Shown here in pieces: positions 43,011 through 51,528 of a stretch of 64,000 nt of DNA. A program made the translations under genes and the position numbers. The stretch lies in assembly GCF_900114245.1 (NCBI RefSeq), contig NZ_FOSK01000015.1, forward strand, positions 1-64,000. Reading direction: 5' to 3'. The DNA comes from Pseudovibrio ascidiaceicola (GTDB taxonomy: Bacteria; Pseudomonadota; Alphaproteobacteria; Rhizobiales; Stappiaceae). The notes beneath the pieces are model-generated. The model saw nothing but the letters and a program-made list of their open reading frames with translations. It had not been told where the DNA came from and did no database searches. Within the stretch, counting starts at the first letter, position 1, and each line of letters starts with the position of its first letter.

Positions 43011-45221
43011 ATGAAAAATGAAAATCGTCGGCTGGACCTCGCACTCATATGCGGCGTCCTTGGGTTGTTTATATTGCCTTGGTTCCACATTCGCAGCGGC
43101 TTTTTTGGCGGCGAATGGGTCTTGGATCTGCTCAGCAAAGAGCGTTATTGGCCGGGCTTTTTCCAGCTCTTCCTTGGAAAGCTGCAACTGCTCCCCGTGT
43201 TTGCTCTTGTGGGTGCAGCCGGATATCTGCGCCTGAAGTCTGAGCCGGGTCATCGTGGCAAACTGATTGCTATTATCGGTGCTCTTGGCCTGTTCTGGAT
43301 GGTGCTGGAAGGCCTTTCCATTGGCCTAAGAGGCTGGAACTGGAGCCTGCTGGAAGCAACATTCGGCCGCGTAGATGGTCAGCCCGCGTTTGGCGCCGGT
43401 GCCGTGTTGCTCGCACTCACGTTCACCACATTCATTTCATTTGGCCTGGCTGAAAAGGGCGCTCTCAAAGGCGACGCGATTGTACTAACCGCCGTCTCGC
43501 TTTTGATCCTGCTTGTAGCGACCTTTGTATTCTACCCAATCCTATCCATGTTCGCTGGCGCGTTTCAGGATTTCCGCGGCAACTTCACCACTGAAGGCGT
43601 CATGCGGAACATCACCGATCCGCAGATCTGGAAACTGAACTGTCTGGTTGGCGGCAGTTGCGGCATTGCATGGCGCACCATGTTCCTTGCGATTGCAACA
43701 GCAGCTGGTTCCACCCTCCTGGGCCTTGCGTTTGCGCTGATCGTAACCCGCACGCAGATGCCATTCCGCAAAAGCCTGCGGACTCTGAGCATCCTTCCAA
43801 TCATTACGCCTCCTTTCGTGATTGGCCTTTCTCTGACCTTGATGCTGGGCCGTACAGGCTTTGTCACCGAGGCGATTGAAGCTGCGACAGGCCTTGAGCT
43901 GGGCCGCTGGATCTACGGCCTGCCGGGGATCTGGATTGCACAGATGCTCAGCTTCACACCAATCTCCTTCCTCGTGCTGGTTGGCGTTGTTGAGGGCATT
44001 AGCCCATCGCTGGAAGAAGCAAGCCAGACCATGCGCTCTGGCCGCTGGAGAACCTTCCGCAAAGTATCATTGCCTCTGATGGCACCGGGTCTGGCAAACG
44101 CCTTCCTGATCGGCTTCATCGAGTCCATGGCTGACTTCGGCAACCCAATGGTTCTGGGTGGTAATGGCGGCGTGCTGTCGACCGAAATCTTCTTCGCGGT
44201 CGTTGGTGCACAAAGTGATCCATCCCGCGCAGCCGTGCTCGCAATCATCCTCCTCGGCTTCACACTCTCTGCCTTCTTTGCGCAGCGTATGTGGCTTGGT
44301 AAGCGAAACTTCGCAACCGTTACCGGTAAGGGTGATGGTGGCCGCTACGCAAAACTGCCACGGCGTATCGCAATCCCGGTCGGTACCATTGTTGCCCTCT
44401 GGAGCTTGTTCACCATTGCTGTTTACGGCTTGATCCTGTTTGGCGGCTTCGTGAAGGTCTGGGGTCTGGACCACAGCGTGACGCTGGCGCACTACATCAC
44501 CGCGTTCTCCATCTCGTTTGAGAATGGCTTTGCGTTTACCGGTGTTGCGTGGAACAGCTTCTGGACCACCATGTGGATCGCCCTTGCTGCCGCTCCGTTG
44601 ACTGCTGCAGTTGGCATCCTGTCCGCATGGCTCATCGTTCGTCAGGACTTCCCGGGCAAATCTGCCTTTGAATTCGGCCTGATGATGAGCTTCGCAATTC
44701 CGGGCACCGTGATCGGCATCAGCTACATTCTGGCGTTCAACCTGCCACCATTGCAGATGACGGGTACCGCATTGATCCTGATCTTCTGCTTCGTGTTCCG
44801 CAACATGCCAGTGGGTGTGCGCGGCGGTGTGGCGGCCATGTCTCAGCTGGATAAGAACCTGGATGAAGCTTCCCTGACACTCGGTGCAAACAGCGCGCGG
44901 ACACTGAAGAAAGTGATCCTGCCGCTGCTGCGTCCAGCCATTCAGGCGGCGCTGGTCTACAGCTTCGTGCGGGCAATCACATCCATCTCTGCGGTCATCT
45001 TCCTTGTGAGCGCGAAGTACAATATGGCGACGGCCTATGTGGTCGGTTTGGTTGAAAACGGCGAATACGGTGTGGCGATTGCCTACAGCTCCGTCCTCAT
45101 CTTCGTGATGATCACCGTCATTCTTGGCTTCCAACTACTGGTTGGTGAGCGAAAACTCCGTCGTCCAGAAAACACTCAAAAATCTCCTGCTCAGGGTAAA
45201 CTGAAGGAAGCCGCAGCATGA
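43011..45221 (+). CDS. Fused two-domain ABC permease (AfuB/FbpB type)
   Basis: The 736-residue membrane protein contains two permease domains. The first has its EAA loop in EEASQTMRSGRWRTFRKVSLPL (quoted in part as GRWRTFRKVSLPL) near residue 345; the second has LDEASLTLGANSARTLKKVI near 620. An N-terminal extension of about 160 residues with hydrophobic segments precedes the first domain. This fused design matches FbpB/AfuB. The stop overlaps the ATPase start by four bases (ATGA). Confidence 0.9.
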   Translation: MKNENRRLDLALICGVLGLFILPWFHIRSGFFGGEWVLDLLSKERYWPGFFQLFLGKLQLLPVFALVGAAGYLRLKSEPGHRGKLIAIIGALGLFWMVLEGLSIGLRGWNWSLLEATFGRVDGQPAFGAGAVLLALTFTTFISFGLAEKGALKGDAIVLTAVSLLILLVATFVFYPILSMFAGAFQDFRGNFTTEGVMRNITDPQIWKLNCLVGGSCGIAWRTMFLAIATAAGSTLLGLAFALIVTRTQMPFRKSLRTLSILPIITPPFVIGLSLTLMLGRTGFVTEAIEAATGLELGRWIYGLPGIWIAQMLSFTPISFLVLVGVVEGISPSLEEASQTMRSGRWRTFRKVSLPLMAPGLANAFLIGFIESMADFGNPMVLGGNGGVLSTEIFFAVVGAQSDPSRAAVLAIILLGFTLSAFFAQRMWLGKRNFATVTGKGDGGRYAKLPRRIAIPVGTIVALWSLFTIAVYGLILFGGFVKVWGLDHSVTLAHYITAFSISFENGFAFTGVAWNSFWTTMWIALAAAPLTAAVGILSAWLIVRQDFPGKSAFEFGLMMSFAIPGTVIGISYILAFNLPPLQMTGTALILIFCFVFRNMPVGVRGGVAAMSQLDKNLDEASLTLGANSARTLKKVILPLLRPAIQAALVYSFVRAITSISAVIFLVSAKYNMATAYVVGLVENGEYGVAIAYSSVLIFVMITVILGFQLLVGERKLRRPENTQKSPAQGKLKEAAA

Positions 45222-46279
45222 CACATTCTAAATTTGGTCAGGTCCGCTTCGAAAATGTCGGCAAAAACTACGGCGACTTTACTGCAATCCCGGATCTTAA
45301 CCTCACGATCGAACCGGGCCAGCTGGTTACCCTTCTGGGGCCATCCGGATGTGGCAAGACGACAACCCTGCGTATGATTGCAGGGTTGGAGACCCCAACA
45401 TCTGGACGCATCATGATTGGTGGCGATGACGTAACTCGTCTTCCACCGAACGAGCGTGACGTGTCCATGGTGTTCCAGTCCTACGCCCTGTTCCCGCACA
45501 TGAGCGTGCTTGAGAACGTGAAATACGGCTTGGAATCCAGCGGCTTCAAAGACGCAGAAGACCTGGCTCTGAAAGGTCTCGACCTTGTGGGCCTGCGCGA
45601 AAAAGCACCGCGTCTTCCTTCCGAGCTGTCCGGTGGTCAGCAGCAGCGTGTGGCTGTTGCTCGTGCGTTGGTTCTGGAGCCGCAGGTTCTGCTGCTTGAC
45701 GAGCCGCTCTCAAACCTCGACGCCCGCCTGCGCCGTTTGGTGCGTACTGAAATCCGCGAAATTCAGCAGCGCCTTGATTTCACAGCGGTTTACGTCACCC
45801 ACGATCAGGAAGAAGCGCTTGCTGTTTCCGACCGCATCGTTGTTATGCGTGATGGTCTTGTCGAGCAGGATGGCACGCCTTACGAGCTTTACGAGAGCCC
45901 AGCTTCCGAGTTCATCGCGGACTTTATCGGCGAAGCGAACATCCTCGACTGTGACATTAGCAGCGTGAATGCGGACACCGCAAATGTGCTGGTGGGCGGC
46001 AAAGGCTTTGACCTGCGCAGCCGTAACCACAGCATTGGTAAGGGTAAATTGGCAGCGCGTGCCAATTCCATCAAGCTCAGTAGAGATGTGAATGGTGGAC
46101 CGGCCGGCAAGATCAAAAGCGCGGCTTATCTTGGAGATCACTTCCAATACGAAGTGATGAGCGACCTTGGCTTGCTGTTCGTCATCGACAACCACACTGA
46201 TGAACTGCTGGAAAACGGAACCTCTGTTGGCATCGACTTTGACGCACGCGGTCTCGCACTGATTGGTGGTAAAAAATGA
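45218..46279 (+). CDS. ABC transporter ATPase (AfuC/FbpC type)
   Basis: The 353-residue protein has Walker A LLGPSGCGKTTTLRMIAGLE at about residues 38-57, signature LSGGQQQRVAVARAL, Walker B VLLLDEPLSNLD and a C-terminal TOBE-like domain (from about 240). It energises the fused permease. It overlaps the preceding gene and the following phosphatase gene by four bases each, so all three are translationally coupled. Confidence 0.92.
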   Translation: MTHSKFGQVRFENVGKNYGDFTAIPDLNLTIEPGQLVTLLGPSGCGKTTTLRMIAGLETPTSGRIMIGGDDVTRLPPNERDVSMVFQSYALFPHMSVLENVKYGLESSGFKDAEDLALKGLDLVGLREKAPRLPSELSGGQQQRVAVARALVLEPQVLLLDEPLSNLDARLRRLVRTEIREIQQRLDFTAVYVTHDQEEALAVSDRIVVMRDGLVEQDGTPYELYESPASEFIADFIGEANILDCDISSVNADTANVLVGGKGFDLRSRNHSIGKGKLAARANSIKLSRDVNGGPAGKIKSAAYLGDHFQYEVMSDLGLLFVIDNHTDELLENGTSVGIDFDARGLALIGGKK

Positions 46280-47097
46280 CCACCGAAACAGTTCTGGACC
46301 AAGCTGCCGAGTTAGAGCAACGCTTCAACGCGGCCCAAAAGATGGCCGATGAAGCGGCAGCGCTCGCTCTTGAGCACTTCGCCAATCGTGATGATTTGAA
46401 CATCGACACAAAACGGCATCCGCAGGATGTCGTTTCTGAAGCCGACAAGGCTGTAGAGCAAAAAATCCGCAGCCTGATCGCCGAGCACTTCCCTGAGGAT
46501 GCGTTGCTTGGTGAGGAGTTTGGCTTTGTGGAAGGGACAACCGGTTACACTTGGGTCATTGACCCAATTGACGGAACTGCCCCGTTTCTCAATGGGTTAC
46601 CAGGGTGGTGCGTGTGCATTGCCGTAACCGACAAAGACGGTGCTGCCATCGGTATCATTGATGTTCCGGTCCTCACAGAACGCTTTGCTGCCCTGCGCGG
46701 TAAAGGCACCACACTCAACGGTTCCCCTGTTCGGGTGACCGAACGATTTAACCTGCAGACCGGCATGCTGGGCGTTGGCGCGAATGATCGCGTTGCTCCT
46801 GCGCAGGTCGGTAAAATGTTCGAAGACCTGATGTCCGCAGGCGTGAGCTACACTCGTTATGGCTCCGGTGCATTGATGTTGGCATGGGTCGCTGCGGGGC
46901 GCTTGGTTGGCTATGTTGAGCCGCGCATGTCTGCCTGGGACTGCATGGCTGCATACTGCCTTATCACTGAAGCTGGCGGGAAAATTCTCCCATTTCCGAT
47001 GGCTGAGAACCCAAGTGCCCCGTATCCTGTTTTGGGCGCTGCTCCGCAGGTGTTCGATGAGGTTTTGGATCTCACAAATCTAACCCAGTTTGCCTAG
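46276..47097 (+). CDS. Inositol monophosphatase-family phosphatase
   Basis: The 273-residue protein has the Mg-dependent IMPase motifs in order: VSEADKAVEQKI, LLGEEFG (metal Glu), WVIDPIDGTAPFLNGLPGW (metal Asp set) and SAWDCMAAYCLITEAGGKI. The family includes inositol-1-phosphatase, histidinol-phosphatase and sugar-phosphatases; residues do not decide between these. ATGA overlap with the ATPase gene makes it the fourth gene of the LacI-controlled operon, so it probably dephosphorylates the imported compound. Confidence 0.9.
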   Translation: MTTETVLDQAAELEQRFNAAQKMADEAAALALEHFANRDDLNIDTKRHPQDVVSEADKAVEQKIRSLIAEHFPEDALLGEEFGFVEGTTGYTWVIDPIDGTAPFLNGLPGWCVCIAVTDKDGAAIGIIDVPVLTERFAALRGKGTTLNGSPVRVTERFNLQTGMLGVGANDRVAPAQVGKMFEDLMSAGVSYTRYGSGALMLAWVAAGRLVGYVEPRMSAWDCMAAYCLITEAGGKILPFPMAENPSAPYPVLGAAPQVFDEVLDLTNLTQFA

Positions 47098-47131
47098 TCT
47101 CCCGAGTAGACAACGGGTTAGATCATACTTG

Positions 47132-47168
47132 CAGGCGCTGTTCACCCAGAGCAGCGCCTGTTTTTTTT
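47132..47168. terminator. Rho-independent terminator after the phosphatase gene
   Basis: CAGGCGCTG pairs with CAGCGCCTG across an 11-base loop and is followed by eight T residues on the plus strand. It sits between convergent operons; its T-run serves the plus-strand one. Confidence 0.92.
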
Positions 47169-47174
47169 ATGCAC

Positions 47175-48932
47175 TCAGATGAAGAGCAGAACACCGCCAC
47201 CCGCGATCAATCCACCGCGGATAAGTGGTGAGAACGGTGCGATGACTCCGTAGGAAATAGCGGAGAGCGCAAGCCCCACCTTTACTGTTGCCAACAGCGA
47301 CCAAACAGGCGAACTCACAAGCGTGATCAGCGTCGGATTTGCTATCATTCCCAACGGGATAAGGTAGAGGCCAATCCCCAGCGCCATAGCGAACAAAGCC
47401 ACCTTCAACCAGTTCTCACTGACCATTCCCGCAGCGATAAACACCGCTCCGCAAACAGGGGGAGTAATGGTGGAGAGCAGTGCGAACCAGAATACGAACA
47501 AGTGCGCCTGAAGCGGCTCCAGCCCAATATCAATAAGCGCTGGCCCAGCAACAGAAACGCAGATCACATAGGCCGCAGTTGTTGGCACTTCCATGCCCAG
47601 AACCATGCAAGCCAGAGCTGTCAGCAGCAAAGCTGGCCACAACATGCCGCCGGAGCCGGAGAGGATAAGTGAGGTGATCTTCACCCCAAGGCCTGTCACC
47701 CCAAGCGTACCGATGATGATGGAGGCACAGAGGATAATCGACGCGATCATTGCCACCTGTTTGCCGGAGTTCATCAGCGCCTGCTCGTAGCGCCCGCCGA
47801 TTTTCCGCAGGTCTACCTTGAAGTTCTTGTCGATCAGCAACAGCACAACCGCTGCCATAATCGCCAGACACGCCGCAAACTGAGGGGTATAACCCAGCAC
47901 AAACATCGCCCAGAGCAGCACCGTAAACGGCACGAGGAAGAACAGCGATGTGATGATAACTGAACGCGTGTCCGGTTGATCCTCCGTTGCCAATCCTTTC
48001 AGCTCATAGCGGCGCGCGAATGCGTTGATGCCCATCCAGACCGCGAAGAAGTACAGAAATGCAGGCAAAATCGCAGCAGCCATGATGCCGGTGTAGGGAA
48101 CGCCGGTCAGTTCCACCATGACAAAAGCGCCCGCTCCCATCAGCGGCGGCATGATTTGTCCCCCCGAGGAGGCAACAGCTTCCACGGCGGCGGCAAGTGC
48201 ACGCGGGTAGCCCAGTTTGGTCATGGCGGGCAGCGTAATCGCCCCGGTAGAGGCTACGTTGGCGGAAGCAGAACCAGAGATAGAACCGAACAAAGCCGAT
48301 GAAATCACTGAGACTTTCGCCGTTCCGCCTTTCAGTTTACCTGCGGCAGCGGCAGCCACATTCATGAAACCAGCACCTGCTTCACCGGCATTCAAAAATG
48401 CACCGAAAATGACGAAGATCGCGACGACACCAACAGATACTCCCGTCAGCTTGCCCCATAATCCCCCTTCAGCAATGGTCATGGTGCCGAGGAAACTTTC
48501 CAGCGGAACGCCTGCATAGCCGAACTCACCGGGGATATATTGCCCAAACATGCCATAGGCCAGAGCAATCAAAGCCACCAGCGGCAGCGGCCAACCGATG
48601 GCCCTGCGCGCCATTTCCAGCACCGTGATCAGCAGACCAAATGCCAGATAAAGCTGAAAATCATCAATAAGATAGCCGTATTGATCCGACAGGTCTGAGT
48701 GGTTCCATGCAATCCAGCCAGCAGCGAAAACGCCAAAGATTGTGAGCACATAACCCGTCACATTCTCAAGGGGATTACGCGCCATCAGGATGAGCGCCCA
48801 AGGCAGCGCGAGAGCCATGTGCAGCGGACGGCTGACCAGATTGGGAACCAGACCAGAAAAGATCAGCCCAAGATGAAACAGAACAGTGGCCGCACCGAGA
48901 ACGAGCCAGATGGAACGATGAATTCTATTCAA
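47175..48932 (-). CDS. TRAP transporter fused permease (TAXI type)
   Basis: The 585-residue protein fuses the small (4-helix) and large (12-helix) TRAP membrane subunits, as is usual for TAXI systems. The N-terminal 150 residues are the DctQ-like part; the DctM-like part has GSISGSASANVASTGAITLP at about 215, SSGGQIMPPLMGAGAFVM and the later ALLSTITPPVCGAVFIAAG. It works with the TAXI binding protein encoded 69 bases upstream. Substrate unknown; known TAXI systems carry dicarboxylates and glutamate/glutamine among others. Confidence 0.9.
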   Translation of the reverse strand: MNRIHRSIWLVLGAATVLFHLGLIFSGLVPNLVSRPLHMALALPWALILMARNPLENVTGYVLTIFGVFAAGWIAWNHSDLSDQYGYLIDDFQLYLAFGLLITVLEMARRAIGWPLPLVALIALAYGMFGQYIPGEFGYAGVPLESFLGTMTIAEGGLWGKLTGVSVGVVAIFVIFGAFLNAGEAGAGFMNVAAAAAGKLKGGTAKVSVISSALFGSISGSASANVASTGAITLPAMTKLGYPRALAAAVEAVASSGGQIMPPLMGAGAFVMVELTGVPYTGIMAAAILPAFLYFFAVWMGINAFARRYELKGLATEDQPDTRSVIITSLFFLVPFTVLLWAMFVLGYTPQFAACLAIMAAVVLLLIDKNFKVDLRKIGGRYEQALMNSGKQVAMIASIILCASIIIGTLGVTGLGVKITSLILSGSGGMLWPALLLTALACMVLGMEVPTTAAYVICVSVAGPALIDIGLEPLQAHLFVFWFALLSTITPPVCGAVFIAAGMVSENWLKVALFAMALGIGLYLIPLGMIANPTLITLVSSPVWSLLATVKVGLALSAISYGVIAPFSPLIRGGLIAGGGVLLFI

Positions 48933-49001
48933 TGAAACAACCTAGGAAGAGAAAGGCCCGAAGATCACTCCGGGCCCAAGCAAGTGTGTTAAATCGTTGG
49001 C

Positions 49002-49955
49002 TTAACGCTGAGCGTCAGTAATTGTGTAGCCAACTTCATCATAAAACTTCAGTGCGCCCGGATGGATTTTGCCGCTGATGTTGCCAAGCAGATCTTTGCT
49101 CACGCCATTCCACCATGCAGCGCCCTTGCCCATTTTTTCCTTCTGGTCCCAGAAGCTTTTGGTCAGCGCGTACGCGGTTGCATCATCCATCTGTGTTGTC
49201 GTGTAAGCCACAACTGGCAGAGAAGTCGTTGTAATATCAGCGTCTTGACCTGCATAAGTGCCAGCTGGGATCACCAGTTTGGTGCGCTTGGTCTGAGCGA
49301 TCTGATCATCAGAAAGAGACAGAACATCTACACCGGTACCAGCAGCAGCCTCAATCACGTTTGGCGCTGGGTAAGATCCGGCGGTCACGAAACCATCAAT
49401 CTGACCATTCTTCAGCGCAGGCACAGCGTTGGAAAGTTCCACATCCGCCAGTTCTACTTCACCTTCAAGGCCAAACAGTTTCAGATACTTAGCACCTTCG
49501 CGCGCACCAAAGGAGCCTTTGCCGATGAGGATTTTCTTACCCTTCATGTCCGCAAAGCTCTCAATGCCGCTGTCTTCACCAACAACAAAGTGCATGGTCA
49601 AAGATGGGATTGGGAACAGTGCACGGATTTCACCGAACTTAGGATTTGCCCGCTTTTCAAACATCGCCTTGCCGCCTTTGGCGAGCTTCACCAACACTGG
49701 CGGTGTGGTGAAAACGTAGTTGCCCGGGCGCACAGCGGATTCCATCACGTTTTGAACAGAACCCTGACTTTCTTCAACGGTTACAATGATATCTCCACCT
49801 GAGGCTTCCTTCATTGCTTCCGCAATCTGTACTGCCATCTGGTAATAGGAGGATGAGGTTTTCGCTGATTTATAAGTGACGCGGGTTTCCGCCTGCGCGC
49901 TAAACGAAAACGCAACAAGAGCTGCAGCAGCCACGCATGAGTGTAATAGTTTCAT
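49002..49955 (-). CDS. TAXI family TRAP solute-binding protein
   Basis: The 317-residue protein has a signal peptide (residues 1-22, ending FSAQA-ETRV) and the TAXI fold: SSSYYQMAVQIAEAMKEASG, FPIPSLTMHFVVGEDSGIES, GKKILIGKGSFGAREGAKY and FVTAGSYPAPNVIEAA. It delivers its ligand to the fused permease encoded downstream. First gene of the two-gene operon; GAGGATGATCC precedes the ATG. Confidence 0.9.
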   Translation of the reverse strand: MKLLHSCVAAAALVAFSFSAQAETRVTYKSAKTSSSYYQMAVQIAEAMKEASGGDIIVTVEESQGSVQNVMESAVRPGNYVFTTPPVLVKLAKGGKAMFEKRANPKFGEIRALFPIPSLTMHFVVGEDSGIESFADMKGKKILIGKGSFGAREGAKYLKLFGLEGEVELADVELSNAVPALKNGQIDGFVTAGSYPAPNVIEAAAGTGVDVLSLSDDQIAQTKRTKLVIPAGTYAGQDADITTTSLPVVAYTTTQMDDATAYALTKSFWDQKEKMGKGAAWWNGVSKDLLGNISGKIHPGALKFYDEVGYTITDAQR

Positions 49956-50173
49956 GGATCATCCTCTGGAACGACAAATACTTAAAATTGCTGAGAGATT
50001 TTATCGAGTATGTGAGGTGTTTCAAGTAGGGGGATCAGCTTACCGCTGATCTGAGGCGGAAATTTTCTCATGAATGCATGACAGAACGAACAGCTTGCGC
50101 GATTTTGCGTTTTTTACGTGAAATCTGCGTTACTCGCGTTTTGCCTGCGTTCATATGAGTGTTTGTACCGCAA

Positions 50174-50908
50174 TCATATCAGAAGGCCGTTTTTGTCTAA
50201 AGTCTCCTGAAACTCGTCCTTCGGTAACAGCCGGAAATGATCTCCCGTCATCTCCGCCGTCAGAATTCGATCACACCGAAATGTGCGCGGCGCATTGCGC
50301 AGATGGTCAAATGCGATCACGTACCAAACAGGATAATTCAACATGAGGTAGTGAGGCTCGATCCGTCGTTCGGAACTTGCACCGTCCTCTCGCTTATATC
50401 CGATTGTGAGCGTCACCTGGTCGATGAAGGCCTGATGCAGCGCCTGCACGACATCTTTGGGAGGCGCATTGATCGTCCGCTGCACATAAGTGGAGGCGGT
50501 GGACCCAATCAGGATACGAGACTTCAGGCGGTTTACCTTATGACGTTTTTCAGGTGAAAACGAAGCCACCAGTTGTCGGCGAACGGAACCGAGGCTCGCC
50601 AGAAACATAGGCGAGTCCATTTGCTCTGAGACCGCGATGCTGATCAGCAAATCGACCGCTTCCGGGTACGCCAGATTCATGCGCCCAACACCCCAGTTGC
50701 GGTCCAGACGAACGCCGCCCCCTCGACCGCGATCGGCATCAATAGGCAGGCCCTGCTCGCGCATCAGCTGAAGGTCCCGAGTGATTGTGCGTTCGCTGAC
50801 ATCATGCTGAAGCGCCAGATCTTTGACTGTGCAAAGCTCTTCCTGCTTCAGCTGAACAGCCAGCAATTCCATCCGTCTTAATCTGCCATTTGAATTTGTG
50901 CGCGCCAT
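50174..50908 (-). CDS. HTH-WYL (YafY-type) transcription regulator
   Basis: The 244-residue protein has an N-terminal HTH of the DeoR/HTH_11 type (TVKDLALQHDVSERTITRDL) and a WYL domain whose core appears as PVWYVIAFDHLRNAPRTFRCDRI near residue 195. The WYL residues are represented by VWY. WYL domains sense small ligands or nucleic acids. It is divergent from a VOC gene with an 77-base spacer that holds a perfect 25-base palindrome, so autorepression and control of the VOC gene are likely. Confidence 0.87.
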   Translation of the reverse strand: MARTNSNGRLRRMELLAVQLKQEELCTVKDLALQHDVSERTITRDLQLMREQGLPIDADRGRGGGVRLDRNWGVGRMNLAYPEAVDLLISIAVSEQMDSPMFLASLGSVRRQLVASFSPEKRHKVNRLKSRILIGSTASTYVQRTINAPPKDVVQALHQAFIDQVTLTIGYKREDGASSERRIEPHYLMLNYPVWYVIAFDHLRNAPRTFRCDRILTAEMTGDHFRLLPKDEFQETLDKNGLLI

Positions 50909-50913
50909 CGAAA

Positions 50914-50938
50914 AAATAGGACATTAAATGTCCTATTT
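50914..50938. promoter_or_regulatory. Perfect operator palindrome of the WYL regulator
   Basis: AAATAGGACAT and ATGTCCTATTT are perfect 11-base inverted arms around a three-base centre, five bases upstream of the regulator start codon and about 50 bases before the divergent VOC gene. Size and position fit a dimeric repressor site. Confidence 0.85.
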
Positions 50939-50985
50939 GTCAATACAACCGAGGTGACCCGAGTTCAACACATGGAGATCACACA

Positions 50986-51354
50986 ATGAAAATTGGCTAT
51001 TTCACTGTCGGAACAAACAACAGAGAAGCATCCGCCAAGTTCTATGACTCACTCTTCGAGCAAGGCGGACCGAAGCAAGTTGCGGCCAATGAAAGGCTGA
51101 CCTATTGGCAAAATGAGAATTTTGCATTTGCGACTGCCTTGCCCATTGATGGGAAGCCTGCAACGCATGGAAATGGTGCAATGGTTGGCTTTGGCGTCGA
51201 CACTGTCGAAGAGGTCAAAAGGCTCCACAAACTTGCCATCGACCTGGGCGGCACCAACGAGGGTGATCCTAACCAGCGGGGGCCTTACATTTCAGCTTAT
51301 GTGAGAGATCTCGACCACAACAAACTCATCTTCTTCACAGAGGCAATGAGCTGA
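50986..51354 (+). CDS. VOC/glyoxalase-fold protein
   Basis: The 122-residue protein has the vicinal-oxygen-chelate layout of paired beta-alpha-beta modules: KIGYFTVGTNNREASAKFYD at the start and AYVRDLDHNKLIFFTE at the end, the latter resembling the 'R.PDGN.I.F' metal-site strand. Members are glyoxalases, dioxygenases or antibiotic-binding proteins; the substrate is not known. GGAGATC precedes the ATG. It is the only gene of its transcript and is paired with the WYL regulator. Confidence 0.8.
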   Translation: MKIGYFTVGTNNREASAKFYDSLFEQGGPKQVAANERLTYWQNENFAFATALPIDGKPATHGNGAMVGFGVDTVEEVKRLHKLAIDLGGTNEGDPNQRGPYISAYVRDLDHNKLIFFTEAMS

Positions 51355-51528
51355 GCACCCAGCCCACACCTCAGACTGTCTTCATCCCCCAGAAGCGGTC
51401 ATGAGCTGTGAGAATGCAGGTATTGCAACCTTTATACATAGGTCGCCTAATGCCTGCGGGAATGATGCTCATGTGCAGCGGTTTCGACGCGAGATCGCTG
51501 CACGTTTCAGCTTCAGTTGGGGGACAAT

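Noticed and set aside
44067-45134. Long minus-strand frame of 355 residues inside the ABC permease gene
   Set aside because: It is antisense to a well-supported two-domain permease and is full of His, Asp and Gln as expected for the reverse of a membrane protein.
41927-46279. Ferric-iron (FbpABC) transport as the function of the ABC operon
   Set aside because: Family similarity alone supports it. LacI control, a sugar-type operator and the coupled phosphatase argue for an organophosphate, and no iron-binding tyrosine pair is evident.
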